A stretch of 64,000 nt of DNA from Nitrospira sp. (GCA_024998625.1 JACOEL010000013.1:1-64000), one strand, 5' to 3'; positions 36,587-46,348 are shown, counted from the first letter of the stretch. Notes: a model not told the origin generated them from the sequence alone. A program made the numbers and translations.

Positions 36587-39500
36587 ATGAAAGTGCTCGC
36601 GTTCAGCGCCCTGGTGAATGCGTTGGCTGCGACTGGGCTCGGAATGTTCGTCTACTTCCGGGATCCTACCGCTGCACGCAACCGGATTTACGGGCTGTAC
36701 TGTCTGAGCATTGCCTTTTGGAGCGTCTTCTACTGCGGCTGGCAGCTCACGGAATCCAAAGACCTTGCGCTGAGTCTGCTGCGCTTGGTAATGGCCGGCG
36801 CATCCCTCATCCCGATTCTGTATTTTCACCACACCGTCACATTTCTTGACATTACGGCGCGCCATGCCAAAGCCCTGAAAGTCGGTTATGGTCTGGCGGC
36901 ACTGTTTCTGCTGGCGGATACGACGCCGTGGTTCGTGGCAGGGGTGTACCCTGCGATGTCGTTCTCTTTTTGGCCGATTCCCGGCCTCTTCTTCCATCCC
37001 TTCCTGCTGTATTTTCTCTGGTATGTCGTCTACGCGACCTCGCTTGTCGGGGTCGCCCTTCGGGATGCGAACGGCATTCGGCGCCATCAATATGCGTACA
37101 TGCTGGCTGCCAGCATCATCGGGTATGCGGGCGGGGCCACGAATTTCCCTCTCTGGTATGGTGTGCCGCTATTGCCCTACGGCACGGTGCTCATCACGAT
37201 GTATACGGCTCTAATGGCCTACACGATCGTTCGGTACCGCCTGATGAATATCAGTGTCGTCCTGAACAAGGGACTCGGGTATGCCATTGTGCTGGCGATT
37301 ATTGTGGTGGCGACGTCCATCGGCGCGGTGCTCAGTAATCGAGCGACCGGACATTCCACGCCTCCGTTGTTGGCTGGAACGTTGTTCCTGATTTGTGCGC
37401 TCTGGGTGCTCAGTAACAATCCCCGTTCCACGTCGAATACGCTCTTCAGCGCCGTGTGCGGGGCCGCCTGCCTCTGGTTATTCGGCTGTTTCATGCTGTT
37501 TTCCGCGTCACGCGAGGATGAGGCGCTCTTTTGGGTGCAGGTGATATACACCGGAGTGGTCTTTTTGCCTGCGCTGACCTATCACTTTGCGCTGAGTCTC
37601 TCTGGAGGGGCTGCGCATGATCGCCTGATTCTGTGGAACTATGCCGTCGGCGCGCTTTTTTGGAGCCTGCTGTTCACGCCGTATCTGGTCGATGGCCAGT
37701 ATGTCTACTATTGGGGCCGATACCCAAAGGCCGGGGTGCTCCATCCCTGGCTGGTCGCATACGTGGTGGCGGGTGGAGGCCTGACGGTCTATCGTCTGTA
37801 TCAGGGGTATCGACTTCATCTCAGTTCATCACCGCTACTTGGCGCCCAGCTGAAATATACCTTCGTGGCGCTCGCGCTGGGATTCCTTGCCTCCCTCGAT
37901 TTCCTCCAGAATTATGGCGTGGGGTTCTATCCGGTCGGGTACTTACTGGCCGGCCTCTCGGTCACCGTCGTCGCCTATGCCATCGCTCGATACGAGTTGA
38001 TGGATGTGTCGTTCGTCCCGAGTCGGCCGAAGGTGATGTTGTCGATCAAGTTGATGGGCCTGATTCCGGCCTACATGATGATTTTGCTGGTGATCCGGAT
38101 CTTTACCGGGACGTTCCATTATCTTCTGGCCGGGGTGCTGTTCGGTTTATTTGTGATCGTGTCGAGCGGTTTGGCGAACCTTCAGAAAGGGGTCGAGCGG
38201 GCGATCGGGCAGACACTCTTTCGAGAGCGCTACGATGCCTATGATACGTTGGTGCAGTTTTCGAAGTCCCTTGTGGCGATTCTTGAACTGAAATCCCTCA
38301 CCAAAGAAATTGTGCAAACACTCGCGCGGGTGATGAACATTAAATCGGCCTCCGTCTATGTGCTTGACAAGGAGCAAGGGATCTACAGTTTGACCGCCTC
38401 CTACGGGTTCGTAACGCGTGAGGCCGTCGTGCCTCCGATTAAGATGGAGGGAGAGTTTCCGAAGACCTTGTTGCGAACAGAGACCGCCCTTGTCCGCGAG
38501 GAAATCGAATACGACAAGGCCGATACGGAGCATCTGCGATTGCTCGACACCCTGAAAGCGTTGGCGTCCGAGGTCTGCATTCCGTTGATCAGCAAGGACC
38601 GACTGGTTGGTTTTTGCAACTTAGGACGCCGGGCCAATCATGGGATGTATTCGACGGAAGAGTTGGCCCTCCTCAAGACTCTGGCGCAGCATGCGGCGAT
38701 CGCAATCGACAACGCGCTCTTGTATGAAGATCTCCGCCGGTCACAATTGTTGATGCGTCGTACCGACCGGTTACGATCGCTTGAAACTATGGCCGGCGGG
38801 TTTGCCCATGAGATTCGAAACCCGTTGACCTCCATCAAGACGTTCGTTCAGCTGGCCCCTGAACGACGTGACGACGTCGAGTTTATGGAGCAGTTCAGCC
38901 AGGTCGTGTGTGAAGACGTTGAGCGGATCGAGCGGCTGGTGCATGAGATTCTGGACTACGCGCGGTATATGACGCCGAAGCTCACTCAGGAAAGCTTGAA
39001 TGATGTGGTGTCTTCCTGCCTTTACTTTATCGAGGTGAAGGCGAGCAGCAAGGCCATCACGATTCAGAAAGAACTGGCGAGCGACCTGCCCTACGTGAAG
39101 CTGGACCGTCAGCAGATCAAGCAGGTGTTGCTGAACTTATTTATCAATGCGATGGAAGCCATCGGTGGTGACCAGGGCGGCCGCCTCTCCGTTCGCACCC
39201 GAAAACTTGTCAAGCCGGTGAATGAGCCGTGGGTTCAGATCGAAGTCGAAGATAGTGGGCCTGGAATCGACCCCCAGGATCTAGACCATATCTTCGATCC
39301 GTTCTATACCACGAAGCACGAAAGCGGGGAGCGTGAGGGGACTGGGCTCGGCTTGACCATTGCGCACCAGATTGTTCAGGAGCATGGGGGCTATGTTGAG
39401 GTAGCCAGTGAGGTGGGTCATGGTACAAGATTCATGGTCAATCTTCCCGTGAACCCACCTATCGCAGAGTGGCAGGCTGCGCAGCCTGCCTTCGATGACG

Positions 39501-39595
39501 GAAGAAAGCTTGCCGGGGCGTTTCTTGCCCGGCCTCACCTCGGGTTGGATGAACAGTTTGGCAAGCCGCCTGCGCCCATCAAAGCGAGCACCTGA
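36587..39595 (+). CDS. Large membrane sensor histidine kinase with GAF domain
   Basis: A 1002-residue kinase. The N-terminal 530 residues contain two successive seven-helix-type membrane modules, similar to the N-terminus of PrsK-like kinases. A GAF domain occupies about 555-715 (SASVYVLDKEQGIYSL). The dimerisation helix has phospho-acceptor H741 in GGFAHEIRNPLTS; the ATPase domain shows N-box LNLFINAMEAI, DSGPGID and GTGLGLTIAHQI. About 50 extra residues follow the ATPase. No response regulator is adjacent, so the partner is elsewhere. It is probably co-transcribed with the PilZ fusion. Confidence 0.9.
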   Translation: MKVLAFSALVNALAATGLGMFVYFRDPTAARNRIYGLYCLSIAFWSVFYCGWQLTESKDLALSLLRLVMAGASLIPILYFHHTVTFLDITARHAKALKVGYGLAALFLLADTTPWFVAGVYPAMSFSFWPIPGLFFHPFLLYFLWYVVYATSLVGVALRDANGIRRHQYAYMLAASIIGYAGGATNFPLWYGVPLLPYGTVLITMYTALMAYTIVRYRLMNISVVLNKGLGYAIVLAIIVVATSIGAVLSNRATGHSTPPLLAGTLFLICALWVLSNNPRSTSNTLFSAVCGAACLWLFGCFMLFSASREDEALFWVQVIYTGVVFLPALTYHFALSLSGGAAHDRLILWNYAVGALFWSLLFTPYLVDGQYVYYWGRYPKAGVLHPWLVAYVVAGGGLTVYRLYQGYRLHLSSSPLLGAQLKYTFVALALGFLASLDFLQNYGVGFYPVGYLLAGLSVTVVAYAIARYELMDVSFVPSRPKVMLSIKLMGLIPAYMMILLVIRIFTGTFHYLLAGVLFGLFVIVSSGLANLQKGVERAIGQTLFRERYDAYDTLVQFSKSLVAILELKSLTKEIVQTLARVMNIKSASVYVLDKEQGIYSLTASYGFVTREAVVPPIKMEGEFPKTLLRTETALVREEIEYDKADTEHLRLLDTLKALASEVCIPLISKDRLVGFCNLGRRANHGMYSTEELALLKTLAQHAAIAIDNALLYEDLRRSQLLMRRTDRLRSLETMAGGFAHEIRNPLTSIKTFVQLAPERRDDVEFMEQFSQVVCEDVERIERLVHEILDYARYMTPKLTQESLNDVVSSCLYFIEVKASSKAITIQKELASDLPYVKLDRQQIKQVLLNLFINAMEAIGGDQGGRLSVRTRKLVKPVNEPWVQIEVEDSGPGIDPQDLDHIFDPFYTTKHESGEREGTGLGLTIAHQIVQEHGGYVEVASEVGHGTRFMVNLPVNPPIAEWQAAQPAFDDGRKLAGAFLARPHLGLDEQFGKPPAPIKAST

Positions 39596-39695
39596 CGCCG
39601 AAGGGTAACTCGCGGTGGGGCTCTGCAGCCCGATCAGATGGTTCCATCCCAAATGAGTCTGGAGATACGCCGCAGATCTCGGCAGACGGGTAACT

Positions 39696-40685
39696 CTACG
39701 TCCTGACCATTCGAGTCACCCATTCAAGGATTCTATTCTCCGCCCAAAACCGATCCTCCTGCGGGCGCCGTCGCTGAAAGAATCCGCAGTGTCCTCCATG
39801 GCGCAGCATCATCAGTGTAATATGGGAATTGTGTTGGATCGACGGCGTGTCGAACATGGTAGCGGGAATGAATGGGTCGTCTTGCGCCGTGATGATCAGT
39901 GTGGGAACGGCAATCTGGTGGAGCACGTGACGGGCTCCTGCCCGGTCATAGTAGTCGGCGACATCGCGATAGCCTCCGTCGCGGGCGGTGTAGGCTTCAT
40001 CAAACTGAGTGATCGTTCTCATCGAACTCAACGGCGATAAATCCCATGTATCGGGGAAGAGCGCTGCCTTTCTTCGCATTCTCGCCTTTAAGCTCGACAG
40101 GAAGTGCCAGTGGTAGAGCCAATTCCTGGGTTGCTCGAGGGCTGCCACACATTGTGTGGGATCAATATTCGGACTGACGGCTACCACACCTGCTAACGCC
40201 TGATCGGACTGTCCCATCTCTCCCGCCGCTTTCAAGGCGAGATTTCCACCCATCGAATATCCCACCAGCCACATCCGAGACAGGCGATCCCGTTCCCGCA
40301 ATTCCTGGACGATCGCTCGGTAATCGCTGCTGAGCCCGCTGTTGTACAGAGTCGGAGTCAGGTGGTCGCTGCCGCCGCAGGTACGTTGGTTCATGCGGAT
40401 GACGTTAAATCCAGCACGGTAGGCTTTGGTGGTCATCCCGCGCATGTAGTGGGAGTTTGCGGAACCCTCAAGCCCATGGAGCAGGATGAGGGTCGGGGAA
40501 CTGCCGGGGTGAGATTGCCAGTGACAGAAGCCCTGCAGTTGGGTTCCCGGTTCGGTGGTGAATCGACGTGTCACCTGAGGAATGGGGGGGGCAATCGTCG
40601 CCCGCAGCCAGTAGCGAGGTACCAAGGTCATGAGATGCGGGTTACGGAGCAGGAGTGCGGGAATGAATCCATCTGTCGCAGCCAT
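39696..40685 (-). CDS. YheT-family alpha/beta hydrolase
   Basis: A protein of about 329 residues with the family opening (FIPALLLRNPHLMTLVPRYW), oxyanion strand LILLHGLEGS, nucleophile serine in VGYSMGGNLALK and a late aspartate/histidine (TAQDDPFIP, HGGHCGFF). YheT-like enzymes are cytoplasmic esterase-like hydrolases of poorly defined substrate. ATG 40685 is used; ATG 40730, 15 codons upstream, is equally possible because neither has a strong ribosome binding site. Confidence 0.85.
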   Translation of the reverse strand: MAATDGFIPALLLRNPHLMTLVPRYWLRATIAPPIPQVTRRFTTEPGTQLQGFCHWQSHPGSSPTLILLHGLEGSANSHYMRGMTTKAYRAGFNVIRMNQRTCGGSDHLTPTLYNSGLSSDYRAIVQELRERDRLSRMWLVGYSMGGNLALKAAGEMGQSDQALAGVVAVSPNIDPTQCVAALEQPRNWLYHWHFLSSLKARMRRKAALFPDTWDLSPLSSMRTITQFDEAYTARDGGYRDVADYYDRAGARHVLHQIAVPTLIITAQDDPFIPATMFDTPSIQHNSHITLMMLRHGGHCGFFQRRRPQEDRFWAENRILEWVTRMVRT

Positions 40686-40821
40686 ATCCGTCTCATCATA
40701 AACAAATGCCGCTCCTTGCGCACTTTTCATTTTCTGGCGGGCCGGCGCCTTTTCCCCTCAAGGGTTGCGGGTAAGGAACCGATAACAGAAGTTGGAAAGT
40801 TGGTTCCTCAAGGAGACAGGT

Positions 40822-41460
40822 ATGCTGACTGCAATCGGCGATGTGATGAGACGAGTGTACGAACGAGGATGGATTACGACCCGAGACGGTAATATCAGCA
40901 TGCGGAAGCGGGCGGGCAAGTACCTATATATCACACCGTCCGGCTGGCGCAAGACGATTGTCCATCCAGAACACATTGTGCGCTTGGAGGTTCTGGCCGA
41001 TCCTATGGCCGGCCACCTTGTGCCAAAGGTGCGTGATGGGCAACAGCCATCGGGGGAGCTGTGGATGCACTGGAACCTTCAGCGGGACACGAAGAAGACA
41101 AGGACGGTCGTTCACGTTCATGCGACACACATCGTGGCTGCGATCTATGCCGGAATCGATTTGCAGGCGATGAGTGCGGAGTTTCCCGAGCTCTCTCGTT
41201 ATACGCGTGTCGGCCGCACGGTCCCTGCATCGCCGGCCTTGTCACGTGATCTGGCCGATATGACGGCAGAGTGCCTGGGGTCGAAGAAGGATGGGACGCT
41301 TGAATTTGACATTGTCGGGCAGATGAATCACGGTGTGTGTGCCGTCGCGACGGACCCTTGGTCAGCCTATGAACACATCGAGCGACTCGACCATATCTGT
41401 GAGATCGTTTTGAAGAGTGGAGTTGTTTCGAAGTCCCTAGGTAAACAGTCGTCTCAGTGA
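40822..41460 (+). CDS. Class II aldolase/adducin-family protein
   Basis: A 212-residue protein related to fuculose- and ribulose-phosphate aldolases and epimerases. The zinc ligands appear as HVHATH and a later histidine in MNHGV; the catalytic glutamate is in PSGELWMH. Expected action is retro-aldol cleavage or epimerisation of a phosphosugar in the cytoplasm. AAGGAG lies before ATG 40822; a TTG at 40792 in frame is weaker. It is the last host gene before the inserted elements and is followed by a strong terminator. Confidence 0.85.
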   Translation: MLTAIGDVMRRVYERGWITTRDGNISMRKRAGKYLYITPSGWRKTIVHPEHIVRLEVLADPMAGHLVPKVRDGQQPSGELWMHWNLQRDTKKTRTVVHVHATHIVAAIYAGIDLQAMSAEFPELSRYTRVGRTVPASPALSRDLADMTAECLGSKKDGTLEFDIVGQMNHGVCAVATDPWSAYEHIERLDHICEIVLKSGVVSKSLGKQSSQ

Positions 41461-41488
41461 AGATGTAAGACAGATCAAAGAAAAAGAC

Positions 41489-41524
41489 AAGGGGGCTGAC
41501 GGACAACACCGTCAGCCCCCTTTG
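41489..41524. terminator. Intrinsic terminator after the aldolase gene
   Basis: GGGGGCTGACGG and CGTCAGCCCCC form an 11-bp stem around a short loop, with A-rich sequence on the left and TTTGTATT on the right. It ends the aldolase transcript and may work in both directions. It lies six bases before the left-most att core. Confidence 0.85.
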
Positions 41525-41529
41525 TATTG

Positions 41530-41540
41530 TGGCTCCCCGG
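41530..41540. repeat. Left attachment-core repeat (copy A)
   Basis: TGGCTCCCCGG is identical to the 3' end of the tRNA-Asn gene (complement of CCA plus discriminator and acceptor bases). It marks the proposed left boundary of element 1. Confidence 0.7.
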
Positions 41541-41662
41541 AAATGGTGAAGCTGGGCAATGGCACTGTGAAGTTCGAATAACAAGTAAGTTGTAAGCAGC
41601 TAGCCCACAAATCCAACATGATCGCTGGATACTGCAAATATCATATTGGGTCAGAGAAGCGC

Positions 41663-43135
41663 TTACCGCCCCAAATTTAACGCCTTCCAGATACCCTTGT
41701 GTAGAATTAGCGAATGCTCATTATTCAGAGCAGAGTGTCTGTTCCTGTACTTGAAAGTGTAATGGGTTTCTCCTCGAGAATTATAATAGATGTTTCCAAT
41801 CGCACTGCACTCGAAAAGTCTATTGATGATCTCCTCGAAATCCAATTTGGAATATTTTGCATGCTTCGACGCTCGTTCCGATAACTCCTGAAGCGTGAAC
41901 TCTCGTTTCCCCAATGAACTGATTAAACCCTGCATTAACTCAAATGTGTGCGAGTCAATATATCCCACCATTTCGTCTTTGATCTCTGGTAAAAAATAAT
42001 TAATCGAATAGTCTCGAACTCCTTCAAGGATCTGATCTCTTGTCAAGGGGCCTTCATGACCAACAGCGTGACGCTGGATGGCGGTTAAGACTTGAATGAA
42101 GTCTCTGGGGGTATGCCGTGTGAAATCAAGAAGAAATGATCTAATCGGTTGGCCCTCTCCATGGTCTTTATCTCGCTGGGCGATTGTTTTGGGGAAAAAC
42201 GAATGAAAGATATTTCCTATCCTCGGGTGCGTGACCCCCACTTTCCTATTCACTAACTCGATCAGTTTGGATTTCTCTGGGTTTCTTGGATCGTTAAACC
42301 AATCCAAAATTACGGAGGAATCCATCCGGATCTTGTTTTTGTTAGGTCCGGGCAAACGTTCAAATAAATCAGTGCGACATAAAAGTATTATCTTTGCAGG
42401 TGTATTGTTATTTCTAAAATGTGCGTTTAGCTGTCCAACCTCAAAAACAAGAGCTGCTAGTGAGTCATATTGGACATCTCTCTTGCTTAAAATATCATCT
42501 AGACCATCTATGATAAGTAAATGCCTGCTCTCACTTTTAAATGTGGCGGCGATAGCTTTCATCTGAGGTACAAAAAATTCAACGTCTAGTTCTTTGTCTT
42601 GAGATGTGCGCTCCCCTCCTGCTTCCCCAAAACCTAATAATGGTATTTTGAAATTTATCTTGGAAGTGACAAGGGTAAGATCTCGCAAGCTATCTGAGAG
42701 TATCAATCCAGCATGTCGTAGTGTGTCCAGTGTACTTATAAATTCTGATTCTTTGTTTGTGGGGGAACCGACATCCTTCGAAAAAGAGTTGAAGAGCTTT
42801 ATCAGTAGCAACCAAGACCATGCTGAAGGGAACCGGGATTCTGGTTCAGCGGTTCCCCGTATTATCGACTTGAAGTTCTTATATGGGAAATCTCCCAGTC
42901 TGCATACTTCCGTAAATTCGTGACTGTCGGCCTGTGAGGTTAACCTTAGATGTTCTCCAAATGCTGATTTGCCAGATCCTTTATAGCCCAGCCACAAATA
43001 CTTTGTGCCTAATCGTGCCTCTTTGGTCATGTCTCCGATATCAAGATACCCATTAAGTAGCAAGACAGGACTAGATGAACCTTCTTCTTCCGCGCTGGCA
43101 TACCCCAACTTCAAGTCAGAGAATTTTGTCGTCAC
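41663..43135 (-). CDS. P-loop ATPase of the Sll1717 type, putative defence protein
   Basis: A 490-residue STAND/KAP-like ATPase. Walker A is GYKGSGKS (residues 50-57); Walker B is LLIIDGLDD near residue 210; an arginine-bearing sensor strand IILLCRTDLFE follows. The C-terminal 90 residues are a winged-helix-like module (FTLQELSERASKHAKYSKLDFEEIINRLFECSAIG). It begins at GTG 43135 after GGGAGGTAAAGA. It is divergent from two HEPN-motif genes across a structured 620-bp region. Codon use and AT content differ from the host. Members of this family are often seen in defence islands; a function is not proven. Confidence 0.75.
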   Translation of the reverse strand: MTTKFSDLKLGYASAEEEGSSSPVLLLNGYLDIGDMTKEARLGTKYLWLGYKGSGKSAFGEHLRLTSQADSHEFTEVCRLGDFPYKNFKSIIRGTAEPESRFPSAWSWLLLIKLFNSFSKDVGSPTNKESEFISTLDTLRHAGLILSDSLRDLTLVTSKINFKIPLLGFGEAGGERTSQDKELDVEFFVPQMKAIAATFKSESRHLLIIDGLDDILSKRDVQYDSLAALVFEVGQLNAHFRNNNTPAKIILLCRTDLFERLPGPNKNKIRMDSSVILDWFNDPRNPEKSKLIELVNRKVGVTHPRIGNIFHSFFPKTIAQRDKDHGEGQPIRSFLLDFTRHTPRDFIQVLTAIQRHAVGHEGPLTRDQILEGVRDYSINYFLPEIKDEMVGYIDSHTFELMQGLISSLGKREFTLQELSERASKHAKYSKLDFEEIINRLFECSAIGNIYYNSRGETHYTFKYRNRHSALNNEHSLILHKGIWKALNLGR

Positions 43136-43755
43136 TCTTTACCTCCCTGGCGCGAGTGAGCTGCGGCAAGATCTAGAACTCATTTGCTGCCGTGCAGGCC
43201 AACTAATCGGCCAGGAGTGTAGGCGTCTAATGCAATCCCGTCAATATGAGCATGCTCTAAGCTAGTAAATAAAATGAGTGTATTTCCCTCTCAAAGGGAA
43301 GTGATTGATTGTGGTTGGAGTGCATACGCCACGGCCAAGAACTATATCGGTTATTAGTAATCGAGAGGGAGGAGCATCAGGTATGAGCCGCCCGATCCGG
43401 CAATAGCCGGACGGGCGGAACAGCCCCCGGCTCAGTAACACGGGGGGCTTGGGATACGTGAAGGTGACTACGCCGGGGAGTCAGAGCCTTCATTTAATCT
43501 ATTCATAAGGTTAAAGTAGGTTTCTCCACGCTATAAGTGATGAGCCCTCGCGTGAGTAAATTCAGATTACTGCCGTTAACATGGATGTGTAACAAATTAA
43601 ACGGCTTGCTCTTCGGGCTTACTCTATCTTTCATTGCGTATTTCGCTATGCTGTACGCAAACAATCTCTGTCTAAGCACCACAAAGAAAATATCTTTTAA
43701 CGAATTTTTTGTGAATATCCGCTTTCGATGAAACTAACATACGGAAAAACTAATT
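43136..43755. other. Divergent intergenic region with structured segment
   Basis: This 620-bp gap between the ATPase gene and the first HEPN-motif gene holds the candidate structured RNA listed at 43384-43492 and the promoters of both genes. A 64-codon open frame at 43537-43731 has no ribosome binding site and is not accepted as a gene. Confidence 0.5.
43384..43492 (+). ncRNA. Candidate structured RNA in element 1
   Basis: Several stems fit together. CCGCCCGATCCGGC (43388-43401) pairs with GCCGGACGGGCGG (43406-43418) with one bulged base. TGAGCCG (43384-43390) can pair with CGGCTCA (43428-43434), enclosing that hairpin. AGCCCCCG (43422-43429) can pair instead with CGGGGGGCT (43441-43449), which competes with the outer stem. 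TGACT and AGTCA form a further stem at about 43477-43492 region. GGAGGAGCATC lies just upstream. The family is unknown; it could be a replication origin rather than an RNA. Confidence 0.4.
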
Positions 43756-44865
43756 ATGGCTACCAACTGGTGGGTATTATTCCCGCTGAAGGGATTAGAA
43801 TTAACCGATCTTGAACATGATCTCGCAGATCCTCTTTGGTCTGACTCGACCATTATCTCAAAAGTGCAAGCAGCTACAATAGTAAGATCGATGCAGCGTA
43901 ACAAGGTGGCTACTTCTGGTCAGGCTCATGAGACGGATGCCGTCTATATGCTGGAGAACGCGACGTTCCAAGAAGAGTTCCATTCGTTTATAGCGATTAA
44001 AAGGTCTGGTCCTCGCCTGAACGAGGTTCCTGAAGAGTTTCATTGCGATATGTTTGAGCAGATTGAGGGAGATCCTGAAGGAAGAGCCACTGAGATTGGG
44101 GCATTAATAGAACTAGCCGTGTTGATTACTCGTAAGGACTGGACGACTTGCGCACTGGTTGATCAAATTCATAGGCGAACCAAGTCGACAATTAAGCTTT
44201 CTCTTGATGATTCTGCATATGGCGTTGAGTTAGCTGGGGGAGGTAGGTCAGCACGTAGCATTCTCAATGCGGCAGATAACGAGAAGTTATCTCGTGATGA
44301 CCTAAAGACTCGACTAAGTTCTAATCCCATCGCAGCTCTGGCGTCCGTACTCGCAAACCAAAGCTATTCAATTTCCTCCTCTTTGTACAAGGCTATTAGA
44401 GAATCAGCCATCCGGCTGTCGGATGCACTGCATGTCATCAAGGGAGCAGAGCAACTACTAGGTTCAGTCACGGCGATCGAGATATTGCTTTCTGACCAGC
44501 CTGAACGGTTTGATGTAATTAAGAACCGCATCGAGACGCTCATAAATTCCCAAGCATATAGTGTTTTTGAAACGGAAAAGGTGCTGAAGGCCAGGCATTC
44601 TTATGTACACCAAGGCCTCATCGGCCCAGATATACAAGCCTTAGCTCTGAAAGCGACCGGTCTCTCATTGTGTTGTTTACTAACGTATGCGGAGGCTGCA
44701 CCAAGGTTTACATCCAAATCCTCATTTCTTGCTTACCTGGATTTCATAAGGTTAGGTCAGAGGGCCACGTCTAGTTGGTCAGATAGTGACCGGACGGTGT
44801 TCGGCACTTTCGTTAGACACAGTTCTCATCGTTGTGAATTCCCATTTTTCAAGATCAATCACTAG
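43756..44865 (+). CDS. Hypothetical protein with HEPN-like R-x4-H motif
   Basis: A 369-residue, mostly helical protein of no recognised family. Near the C-terminus a helix ends in VLKARHSYVHQGL, giving R280-x4-H285, the spacing of HEPN ribonuclease active sites, and the surrounding helices (LLTYAEAA) suit an Apea/HEPN fold. Single motifs of this kind can occur by chance. It starts a plus-strand series opposite the Sll1717-like ATPase, and has the same AT-rich composition. Ribosome binding site is weak (ACGGAAAA). Confidence 0.6.
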   Translation: MATNWWVLFPLKGLELTDLEHDLADPLWSDSTIISKVQAATIVRSMQRNKVATSGQAHETDAVYMLENATFQEEFHSFIAIKRSGPRLNEVPEEFHCDMFEQIEGDPEGRATEIGALIELAVLITRKDWTTCALVDQIHRRTKSTIKLSLDDSAYGVELAGGGRSARSILNAADNEKLSRDDLKTRLSSNPIAALASVLANQSYSISSSLYKAIRESAIRLSDALHVIKGAEQLLGSVTAIEILLSDQPERFDVIKNRIETLINSQAYSVFETEKVLKARHSYVHQGLIGPDIQALALKATGLSLCCLLTYAEAAPRFTSKSSFLAYLDFIRLGQRATSSWSDSDRTVFGTFVRHSSHRCEFPFFKINH

Positions 44866-44968
44866 GTCCCAGCCGGAGAGCAGCTCAGGGGTTCAGGATG
44901 AGTTCCCGATTCAGCTACTCGACGACCGGATTTTTCAAGGTTTGTGACGCGACTCAGCGAGCATAAAG

Positions 44969-46114
44969 ATGGAATTGGAACACTGTGACATAAAAGAAGC
45001 GCACCTTTCTCCAGAGGGGTCGCCCTATAAATCAGGGGGGACTTCTGGGAAGCTGGTTCTGCCAGGCGATTTTGACGAATTGGCCCTTTTTAGTTTGCTG
45101 AAGTGGCGATTTGGTGCTCCGAATGGATTTATGAGTTTCTTGGGGCGCCCAGGAGGTGATCCCGACGGCCCATTCAAATGGGACTACTTGTTTAACCCCA
45201 GAGGCAACCTTAAGCTTCAGATCTTACGTACGGCGCATGGAATTGAGGTTTGGTGGTGGGGGGAAACCTGCAACTCTTCGAGCATATTGCGTTACTTAGA
45301 ACATAACTTGGATTTACATAAGGGGGAAATAGAAAGGGAAGCTAAGAATCTTGAAGAATATACCTTGCTCCTTAATCCTTATGTCCGGCATCGCCTCATT
45401 GCCACTCAAACTTTAGAAGCTCTAAGACTTATTAAGCCTTTAGCGCCAACACTGCCGCCAATAGCTGGTGCAAAGAAAAAGGAAATACACGGTTATACGA
45501 AGAGGATGGAGGCTTATATAAAGCTGACCCAAAAACAGGCGTCGTTAAATTTGTTACTTGTCATGGAATCGGCTTATATGGCAGAGGCTTATTTAAATCT
45601 CATATTGGCAGTCTTCATGCGGGAAGAAGTGAAGCTTTCACAGTCAATATATATGGAGACATTAATGCGTAAATGGAGATCAAAAATCGAGCGGTTGCAT
45701 TTAGACTGCAACTCTATCAAGAGCCCTGCTAACTTAGGGGATTCGCGTGTGCGCGATGCAAAAACGATGTTCGATTTGAGGAATAGAGTTGCACACTCTT
45801 ATCCCGATACAAAAGATTTGAAGCTTGGGACAATGTGGTTCCACCAATCTTATCCTATACTCCCCAAAGCAGTATCCTTTGAGAGTTTCACCATTGCTCT
45901 TAGCAATCAGCTTCCGTCTGTGGATGACGCAATCTTCTGTATGAAAGCGGCGGATCAACTGATAGCATTTCTGAGTGAACTTATCGACGATCGTTTTGTG
46001 AAGGGCTTCAAATTATTGGCTGAGGCAAACCCTTTGGGATTTAACGAGACAAAAAAAATATACGGCGTTCCATTTGGGCAAAAAGTTATCTTTGCATTTT
46101 TCGGGGCAAATTGA
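44969..46114 (+). CDS. Hypothetical protein with HEPN-type RN-x3-H motif
   Basis: A 381-residue protein. The C-terminal helical part has FDLRNRVAHSYPD, in which R271-N272 and H276 reproduce the catalytic RNxxxH motif of HEPN RNases at a helix end. Residues about 180-230 form preceding helices (KQASLNLLLVMESAYMAEAYLNLI). The N-terminal third is unrelated and tryptophan-rich (GIEVWWWGETCN). It follows the first HEPN-motif gene by about 100 bp, so the two could be one operon. Function is inferred only. Confidence 0.65.
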   Translation: MELEHCDIKEAHLSPEGSPYKSGGTSGKLVLPGDFDELALFSLLKWRFGAPNGFMSFLGRPGGDPDGPFKWDYLFNPRGNLKLQILRTAHGIEVWWWGETCNSSSILRYLEHNLDLHKGEIEREAKNLEEYTLLLNPYVRHRLIATQTLEALRLIKPLAPTLPPIAGAKKKEIHGYTKRMEAYIKLTQKQASLNLLLVMESAYMAEAYLNLILAVFMREEVKLSQSIYMETLMRKWRSKIERLHLDCNSIKSPANLGDSRVRDAKTMFDLRNRVAHSYPDTKDLKLGTMWFHQSYPILPKAVSFESFTIALSNQLPSVDDAIFCMKAADQLIAFLSELIDDRFVKGFKLLAEANPLGFNETKKIYGVPFGQKVIFAFFGAN

Positions 46115-46318
46115 TGCACAGCAATCGGGTTTTGGGAGTCTAGGGTGATGCTGTGGAAGGTTTGGACAACATTACATAACATTGCTCGGTTGTATTGAGC
46201 CTAAGCGCCGGCAGCCACGCGGGCGCATCTTGGGGGCAGGGGGGTGTCGTAAGACTCCCCCCGTTCTATTTCTAGCCAATCGGTGACGGCTCCTGGAATG
46301 CCTTCCTGGTGCGCCTGC

Positions 46319-46348
46319 TTGACATAAACGTAACGTCATGGTTACTAT
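46319..46348 (+). promoter_or_regulatory. Promoter of the MerR-type regulator with spacer palindrome
   Basis: TTGACA (46319-46324) and TACTAT (46343-46348) are 18 bases apart. The -10 box ends six bases before ATG 46355, so the transcript would be leaderless. TAACGTCATGGTTA (46331-46344), with TAAC/GTTA arms, sits mainly in the spacer, where MerR-family proteins bind. Confidence 0.65.

Noticed and set aside
43537-43731. 64-codon open frame before the first HEPN-motif gene
   Set aside because: No ribosome binding site and no recognisable feature apart from one hydrophobic stretch; the position is equally explained as leader DNA.
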